Assembly (NCBI GenBank): GCA_003453695.1
Contig: DMNK01000116.1
Span: 1 to 9,462 of the forward strand
Direction of reading: 5' to 3'
DNA from: Acidimicrobiaceae bacterium
Lineage (GTDB): Bacteria > Actinomycetota > Acidimicrobiia > Acidimicrobiales > UBA8190
Length of the DNA stretch: 9,462 bases
The translations under genes and the position numbers were made by a program. The notes under the pieces were generated by a model. It was not told where the DNA came from. It saw nothing but the letters and a program-made list of their open reading frames with translations, and ran no database searches. Positions 5,595-9,462 of this stretch are shown piece by piece. How positions within the stretch are numbered: the stretch's first letter is position 1; each line of letters opens with the position of its first letter.

Positions 5595-5607
5595 GCCCAT
5601 CCGGGGC
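5595..5607 (-). terminator. Hairpin just after the response regulator stop
   Basis: GCCC-ATCCG-GGGC, a 4-bp GC stem with a 5-nt loop, starts six bases past the stop codon of the response regulator. It is the same 13-base element, one base changed, as the inner hairpin at 5528-5540. Possible weak terminator. No T-run follows it. Confidence 0.3.
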
Positions 5608-5612
5608 TGACC

Positions 5613-6296
5613 CTATCCCCCCGCCTTTACAAACCCGTTCTCGTAGGCGAATACGACAGCCTGGGCGCGGTCGCGGATACCGATCTTGGTAAAGATGTGT
5701 TTGACGTGGGTCTTGACCGTCTGTTCGCTAACGAAGAGGCGACTGGCGATCTCACTATTGGAGTATCCACGCGCGACTTCGGCCAGAACATCTCGTTCAC
5801 GATCGGTAAGCCGCTGCAAGTCAGCTGGGGCTGCCACCGCTACGGGCAGCCGTCTGGCGAACTGCGCGATGAGCTTGCGTGTGATCGAAGGGGCAAGAAG
5901 GGCCTCACCCCCAGCCACAACCCTGATCGCTCCGGTGAGCTCCTCCGGTCGTGTGCGCTTCAACAAGAACCCACTTGCCCCAGCGCGCAGGGCCTCGTAC
6001 ACGTACTCGTCCAACTCGAACGTCGTCAGGATGATCACCCGGACCAAGGGTTGATCCGGGTGAGTCTCACTCAATTCGGTAATCAGGCGTGTGGCCTCCA
6101 ACCCGTCGGTGCCAGGCATCTGGACATCCATCAGGACGACGTCAGGAAGGAATTCAGCTGCCAGCGCGACGGCTTCGGCACCATCCGACGCTTCACCCAC
6201 GACGAGAAGGTCCGGTTGGCTATCCAGTACGAGGCGCAGGCCCGTGCGAACGATCTCCTCGTCATCAACCACGAGGACTCGGATCTGCTCACTCAT
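5613..6296 (-). CDS. Two-component response regulator, NarL/LuxR family
   Basis: A 227-residue transcription regulator. The receiver domain is at residues 5-120. IRVLVVDDEE carries the acidic pocket (D11, D12), D57 in VVLMDVQMPGTDG is the phosphoacceptor, T91 the switch threonine and K113 the conserved lysine. A linker leads to a LuxR-type helix-turn-helix at about 163-215: LTDRERDVLAEVARGYSNSE and then IASRLFVSEQTVKTHVKHI. All key residues are present, so it should dimerise on phosphorylation and bind DNA. The start ATG 6296 overlaps the kinase stop as ATGA. An in-frame extension upstream would read into the kinase gene and is not used. Paired with the kinase at 6293-7945. Targets are not shown by the sequence, but the kinase promoter and the divergent membrane genes at 8085 are the obvious candidates. 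Confidence 0.96.
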   Translation of the reverse strand: MSEQIRVLVVDDEEIVRTGLRLVLDSQPDLLVVGEASDGAEAVALAAEFLPDVVLMDVQMPGTDGLEATRLITELSETHPDQPLVRVIILTTFELDEYVYEALRAGASGFLLKRTRPEELTGAIRVVAGGEALLAPSITRKLIAQFARRLPVAVAAPADLQRLTDRERDVLAEVARGYSNSEIASRLFVSEQTVKTHVKHIFTKIGIRDRAQAVVFAYENGFVKAGG

Positions 6297-7945
6297 GGGG
6301 CGGCCTCGTCCAGCGGTAGAGATGCCCGCACTTCCCAACCTCCGGCCACACCTGGCCCCGCGTAGAGCTCTCCTCCGAAGAGCCCAACCCGCTCCCGCAT
6401 CCCGATCACACCTCGGCCACCTGAACGCCTCATTTCTGAGGGCGGCGGGGAATAGGTCCCGTCGTCGAGCACCGAGAGCTCCAATCTCCCATCGGTGCAT
6501 TTGATCGTGATTTCCACGCGCTGGGCGTTCGAGTGCTTCAAACTGTTGGTTAACGCCTCCTGGATGATGCGATAGGCCGACTGGTCCAGTACACGCGATC
6601 TCGAGGGAAGGACCTGGGGTTGTTCCAGATCGACCATCAGCCCGGTTCGTCGGACCGACTCGACCAGGGCGCCGATCCGGGAGAGCCCCGGCGCAGTACT
6701 GCGGTCCTCTCCGGGCGCTCTCGCCTCATCGACTCGGTCCATGTCGTCCAAGAGGCCGAGCAGACGGTCCAGCTCCTCCAATGCTGAGCGACCCGTGGTC
6801 TCGATCGACTCGACCATCTCGCTGGAAGCGGTTTCTCCGGGTGGCAGCTGCATGCGGGCAGCTCCGGCCTGAAGAACCATCACACTCACCGTGTGACCGA
6901 CCGAGTCGTGAAGCTCCCGAGCCAGGCGGGCCCGTTCCGAAGAAAGGGCCTCAGTGGCTGCGAGTCGGGCCTCCCGCTCAGCATCGGCCTCGGCGACCTG
7001 AGCAGCGAGTACTAGACCCGTCAGGATGACAACGGCGAGGAACAACTGCAAGAGCCAAAGGGCCTCGTCCGGATTGGCCCCGGCGATCTTTGCAAACTCG
7101 CCGTGACCTTGGACCGTCGCCCACTCGGCTATGGCAGCAACGATCGCTGCAGCGGTCATCGCTCCCCGGGTACCGAAGCGCAACGCCGACCAGCCCACGA
7201 CAGGGATGACCAGATAGATGGGTGAGGGCGTCCACTGCCAAAACACGAACCACGTAAGGAGTCCCAAGACGAGGGCGACTGCTTCCGCCTCGAAGACGGC
7301 GTAACGAGGTTGAACCGGCCATCTCGTCTCGGTGGCCCAGGCCAGGATCAAACCGCCGATCAGAAGGACCCCAAGGGCGTCCCCTGTCCACCACCGAGCG
7401 GTCACGGTGAGGTACGCCGAGCTTGCATTCGTCAACCGAGCGAACGGTGGGCCAATGGCCGTGCCAACAGCCGGCCCTATCACGACTCCGCCCACCAGAA
7501 ATGCGACGAGGTCGCGACGGCGACTCAACCGGGGTGCATGGCGAAGCCAGTGCCAAACGAGCGCGGCGCCGACAGCGGGGCCGATGGTGTTTCCGGCTGC
7601 TAGACCAAACGCCGTGATCACGCGCTCGCCCAAGATGAAATGGCTGGTGAGCTCAGCGAAATACGTTGCCGCGAGCACGACCGGGCAGAAGCGGAGCGGT
7701 ACGAGTAACAGAGCAGCAAACGTCACCCCGTCTCCGGGAAAGAACGTTACGCCGGTCGACGGGACGTGGTTGAGTCGGTAGACAACCTCCTGCCCCCCGG
7801 CGTGGGCGGCGGCGATGACCAGGAAGAGAGCGGTGGCGAACCCGAGGTCCTCGGGCCGCCAACCAGATCCCACCGCTCGCCACCCGGCCTCAAGGGACCT
7901 GCGCAGACCCGGTGCGAGAGGCGTGCGGACGTCGATGCCGCCCAT
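6293..7945 (-). CDS. MASE1-domain sensor histidine kinase (HisKA_3 / HATPase_c)
   Basis: A 550-residue membrane sensor kinase. Residues about 35-320 are a MASE1-type integral-membrane sensor of some eight to ten helices, with family motifs FFPGDGVTFAALLLVP (68-83) and RWWTGDALGVLLIGGL (184-199). A coiled linker (AEADAEREARLAATEALSSE, 318-337) leads to the HisKA_3 dimerisation helix, with the phosphorylated histidine H346 in ARELHDSVGHTVSVM. The ATPase domain has N-box QEALTNSLKHSNA (N467), G1 box LDDGTYSPP (D494/D495) and the G2 motif GGRGVIGMRERVGLFGG. Every catalytic box is intact. The signal is unknown, as for MASE1 proteins generally. ATG 7945 is preceded by no good Shine-Dalgarno. The product hands phosphate to the regulator encoded next, with start and stop overlapping by four bases. 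Divergent from the membrane-protein pair at 8085. Confidence 0.95.
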   Translation of the reverse strand: MGGIDVRTPLAPGLRRSLEAGWRAVGSGWRPEDLGFATALFLVIAAAHAGGQEVVYRLNHVPSTGVTFFPGDGVTFAALLLVPLRFCPVVLAATYFAELTSHFILGERVITAFGLAAGNTIGPAVGAALVWHWLRHAPRLSRRRDLVAFLVGGVVIGPAVGTAIGPPFARLTNASSAYLTVTARWWTGDALGVLLIGGLILAWATETRWPVQPRYAVFEAEAVALVLGLLTWFVFWQWTPSPIYLVIPVVGWSALRFGTRGAMTAAAIVAAIAEWATVQGHGEFAKIAGANPDEALWLLQLFLAVVILTGLVLAAQVAEADAEREARLAATEALSSERARLARELHDSVGHTVSVMVLQAGAARMQLPPGETASSEMVESIETTGRSALEELDRLLGLLDDMDRVDEARAPGEDRSTAPGLSRIGALVESVRRTGLMVDLEQPQVLPSRSRVLDQSAYRIIQEALTNSLKHSNAQRVEITIKCTDGRLELSVLDDGTYSPPPSEMRRSGGRGVIGMRERVGLFGGELYAGPGVAGGWEVRASLPLDEAAP

Positions 7946-8084
7946 CAGACGGGATTACCCCTGGAGGCCCGCAAGACCGGCATACCTCTGCAGGGTGAGA
8001 TGAATCCTCCCTGAGGGTGGCGACCTGTCAGACCGATTTCCTTACGGTAGCCGTACGAGCCTGTGATCTGAAAGGAATAGGCCA
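7946..8084. promoter_or_regulatory. Divergent promoter region, kinase versus membrane-protein pair
   Basis: A 139-bp region that must carry promoters for both directions. It contains GGGATTACCC at 7951-7960, an inverted repeat with 3-bp arms, ten bases from the kinase start. Near the other start are the TACGG/CCGTA repeat at 8043-8055 and AAAGGAA at 8071-8077, seven bases ahead of ATG 8085. I could not assign clear -10 and -35 boxes. Confidence 0.5.
8043..8055. promoter_or_regulatory. Candidate operator TACGG-TAG-CCGTA
   Basis: A perfect 5-bp inverted repeat with a 3-bp centre, 29 bases upstream of ATG 8085. Short symmetric TACGG..CCGTA sites are a common form of TetR-family operators in actinobacteria (general knowledge). 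No TetR gene lies in the window. It could also bind the NarL-type regulator, or overlap the promoter and act as a repressor site. Confidence 0.4.
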
Positions 8085-8939
8085 ATGACCAGCACCTTGA
8101 CTACGAAGCAATCTCCCCCGGCCGTTCCGACGATGCCAAAGCTGTGGGCGAAGTTCTCTGTCCGGGTGGGAACAACCATCCAGCTCGCCGGCATGGCGGT
8201 TGGCGCCGCCCTCATCGGCCTGGCCGCCGCCCTCCACAGCAGCGACGGAGTCCGGGTGGTTCTCCTGGCCGTGGGCTACCTGGCCATCTACCTGTGCAGC
8301 CACGCCATCGCCCATGTAGCTGTTGGGAGCCTCGTCGGCATCCGCTTCCGCGCTTACGGAGTCCGCGGCACCGATCATCCCGAGAACTACCCACCCGTGA
8401 TGCGCCAGATCATGAGTGCTCTCCCCATGTGGAGCGCTCTGACCGAGAAGTCCTCGATGGCTTCCGCGAGCGGGGTGGCCAAGGCGGCCATGTTCTCCGC
8501 CGGAGAAGCCTCCACCAGCGTGTTCTCGATCGCAGCAGCGGCTTACGCGGCATACGCGGGGCTCCCCGGGGGCCACACCCTCCTCGTGGGCACGATCCTG
8601 TGGACCATCGCCTCAACCATCACCGTGGCCATCGTGCCCAAGGGCGACTACACGAAGGCTCTACGGGCCATCGGGTGGCGCAAGCCCTTGGTCGACACCA
8701 AGGCCAAGGCAGCTCCGTCCACCCGGGAGCGGACCTGGGGGCCCGGTCGGCGCGGACCCCGTGGCCACGAGCTCCGCAACGCGATCGTTGGCTGGAGCGC
8801 AGTCAACGTCGGGATGATCGCCCTGTGGGCCCACGCCGGGGGCGGCTTCCCATGGTTCATCATCGTCCTGGCGTCATCGACCTTCGGGGTGGGGAGCTGG
8901 GCGCTCCAGGGTCGCCGGGAGGCCGCGCAGTCCCGATGA
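8085..8939 (+). CDS. Polytopic membrane protein with HxxxH motif and C-terminal 2TM-like module
   Basis: A 284-residue membrane protein. A 25-residue soluble N-terminus is followed by membrane segments at about 28-50, 56-80, 139-160 and 164-185, and a pair at 233-250 and 255-273. The second segment ends CSHAIAHVAVGSLVGIRFRAYGVRG (H73, H77), which recalls the zinc helix of site-2 proteases (M50, HExxH) with Ala for the catalytic Glu. PKGDYTKALRAIG (185-197) sits where an M50 Asp motif might be. The resemblance is weak and, if real, the protein is not a protease. Residues 228-276 resemble the 2TM domain of the next gene, with NVGMIALWAHAGGGFPW aligned to NLLLIMMWLVSGRGAFW. ATG 8085 has AAAGGAA at 8071-8077. 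I do not recognise the family as a whole. Divergent from the sensor kinase. Confidence 0.8.
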   Translation: MTSTLTTKQSPPAVPTMPKLWAKFSVRVGTTIQLAGMAVGAALIGLAAALHSSDGVRVVLLAVGYLAIYLCSHAIAHVAVGSLVGIRFRAYGVRGTDHPENYPPVMRQIMSALPMWSALTEKSSMASASGVAKAAMFSAGEASTSVFSIAAAAYAAYAGLPGGHTLLVGTILWTIASTITVAIVPKGDYTKALRAIGWRKPLVDTKAKAAPSTRERTWGPGRRGPRGHELRNAIVGWSAVNVGMIALWAHAGGGFPWFIIVLASSTFGVGSWALQGRREAAQSR

Positions 8940-8950
8940 AAACGGTAGGG

Positions 8951-8992
8951 CCCCGGCAGCTGCGCCTCTGGACGAAGGCACGGCTGCCGGGG
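8951..8992 (+). terminator. Strong intercistronic hairpin
   Basis: CCCCGGCAGC (8951-8960) and GCTGCCGGGG (8983-8992) are perfectly complementary over 10 bp. Pairing continues inward through T-G, G-C, one C/A mismatch and GCCT/AGGC to an 8-nt loop at 8968-8975, for a stem of 17 positions with a single mismatch. It lies 12 bases after one gene's stop and 45 before the next start. No T-run follows, so it may be a U-less terminator, a partial attenuator, or a structure that protects the upstream mRNA's 3' end. Confidence 0.65.
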
Positions 8993-9036
8993 ACTCGCCG
9001 CGTCCGGTACCGCGCGTAATAGAAGGGACCTTCATT

Positions 9037-9312
9037 GTGAGAAATCCGAACTACCGCACGTACCTCGGAACAGCGTTGCAGTTGCAGCGTTGGAGGGACT
9101 TCGTTGCGCATGTCACGGCCTACGTTGTGGTCAACCTGCTACTGATAATGATGTGGCTCGTCTCAGGTCGTGGCGCCTTCTGGCCCGGCGTGTCTTTGGT
9201 GGCATGGGGGCTGGGCCTGAGTTCGCAGCATTGGCTCAACACGCTTCGAGCGCCGATCAGTGACGGAGAAGTGCGTCAGCGAACAAAGGGTTCACCCGGC
9301 GCAGTGGCTTAG
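9037..9312 (+). CDS. 2TM-domain protein
   Basis: A 91-residue membrane protein. A basic lead (RNPNYRTYLGTALQLQRWRDF) precedes two membrane helices at about 24-43 (HVTAYVVVNLLLIMMWLVS) and 47-65 (AFWPGVSLVAWGLGLSSQHW), joined by a short SGRGAFWPG turn. This is the plan of the 2TM domain (R-x-F-x-x-H-x-x-x-Y-x-x-VN, then W-x-x-x-G-x-x-FWP, then W-G-x-G-L-x-x-H) found alone or attached to kinases and regulators. The molecular role is not established. The start is GTG 9037 with AGAAGGG at 9021-9027, nine bases upstream. It follows the larger membrane protein on the same strand across a strong hairpin. The polar C-terminus (SDGEVRQRTKGSPGAVA) is short and probably cytoplasmic. Confidence 0.88.
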   Translation: MRNPNYRTYLGTALQLQRWRDFVAHVTAYVVVNLLLIMMWLVSGRGAFWPGVSLVAWGLGLSSQHWLNTLRAPISDGEVRQRTKGSPGAVA

Positions 9313-9315
9313 TCC

Positions 9316-9456
9316 GCTCGCACCGGGATGGGTGCAGCCTGGCCAGGGCCGATCTCGGAGGCTTCGCGGACCAGGCCAGTCGGGTATTGCGGTCGGCGAC
9401 GTTTCCGAGCACCCCACCTCCGGGGCGAGGCGACCTGGTGCGGCACATCTCGCCTG
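9316..9456 (+). repeat. Dispersed intergenic repeat, copy D
   Basis: Begins at CTCGCACCGGGATGG shortly after the 2TM gene stop and nearly fills the right end of the window. CCGGGATGGGTGCAGC (9323-9338) aligns to CCGGCTGAGGTGCGGC of copy B. GTCGGGTAT (9379-9387) and GTTTCCGA (9401-9408) are identical to B. The module at 9429-9454 matches B in 25 of 26 bases, and CTCCGGGGCGAGGCGACC resembles copy A. GGCGAG (9425-9430) and CTCGCC (9449-9454) form a 6-bp inverted repeat enclosing GTGCGGCAC, so this copy can fold into a terminal hairpin. Confidence 0.7.
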
Positions 9457-9462
9457 GGGTAC

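Larger units (their letters stand above)
5140..5612. other. Intergenic region of 473 bp: operon leader, repeat copy C and hairpins
   Basis: Between the start of the operon at 5139 and the end of the response regulator gene at 5613. Nearest 5139 is the presumed promoter and leader, with two copies of CTCGAAGGT at 5192-5200 and 5271-5279. The middle holds the degraded repeat copy C (about 5340-5450). The part nearest the response regulator holds inverted repeats at 5511-5559 and 5595-5607. Open frames here on both strands have no recognisable protein features, and I see no small gene with a good ribosome site. Confidence 0.6.

Noticed and set aside
5589..6365. 258-codon plus-strand open frame opposite the response regulator
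   Set aside because: The minus strand encodes an intact receiver and LuxR domain with all key residues, so the opposite frame is a codon-bias shadow.
7951..7960. GGGATTACCC as a firm autoregulatory site for the kinase
   Set aside because: Only 3-bp arms. A similar GGGTTACCCC occurs at 1339 in a non-promoter position, so I do not claim function.
8144..9019. 291-codon plus-strand open frame overlapping the membrane protein
   Set aside because: The translation is a His/Arg/Pro-rich shadow of the 8085 frame, which has clear helices and a good ribosome site.
1186..9456. CRISPR-like array from the recurring repeats
   Set aside because: The copies are about 140 bp, diverged, and 1.8 to 4 kb apart with genes between. 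There are no regular spacers or cas genes.
1..9462. tRNA, rRNA or transposase genes
   Set aside because: I looked for cloverleaf-like GTTCRA stretches, conserved rRNA segments and DDE-type proteins and found none.

Overview
The window is GC-rich, gene-dense bacterial chromosome. It looks like an actinobacterium (Actinomycetota), probably from an uncultured or little-studied lineage. The grounds are the GC-rich codon use, frequent GTG starts, a MASE1-type histidine kinase paired with a NarL-type regulator, a DUF3558-like lipoprotein, several SRPBCC-fold proteins and two 2TM-domain membrane proteins. I see no rRNA, tRNA, CRISPR array, transposase or phage gene, and I cannot place the organism more precisely.

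Layout. (1) 1-1118, minus strand: two class I SAM-dependent methyltransferases. The downstream one runs off the left edge and the upstream one carries a frameshift. (2) 1348-1896, minus: an SRPBCC protein, divergent from a small two-helix membrane protein (2012-2377, plus). A short lipoprotein follows (2491-2973, plus). (3) 3054-5139, minus: a four-gene operon read 5139 to 3054, containing a DUF4234-like membrane protein, a three-helix membrane protein and two SRPBCC proteins. The two SRPBCC frames are in the same reading frame and are split by one TAG. (4) 5613-7945, minus: a two-component system of MASE1 histidine kinase and LuxR/NarL response regulator, joined by an ATGA overlap. (5) 8085-9312, plus: two membrane proteins divergent from the kinase. 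The larger one ends in a 2TM-like module and the smaller one is a stand-alone 2TM protein. A strong hairpin lies between them.

The least expected feature is a family of diverged repeats of about 140 bp in four intergenic regions (about 1186, 2981, 5340 and 9316). All four are in the same orientation whatever the direction of the flanking genes. They share ordered blocks, and the best copies end in a module with an inverted repeat at its ends. One copy also encodes the C-terminal tail of an SRPBCC protein.

The kinase and regulator probably respond to a membrane or small-molecule signal and may control the divergent membrane-protein pair. A TACGG-TAG-CCGTA inverted repeat sits just upstream of that pair. 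The SRPBCC/membrane operon has no known pathway. It may bind or carry small hydrophobic ligands, but that is inference only.
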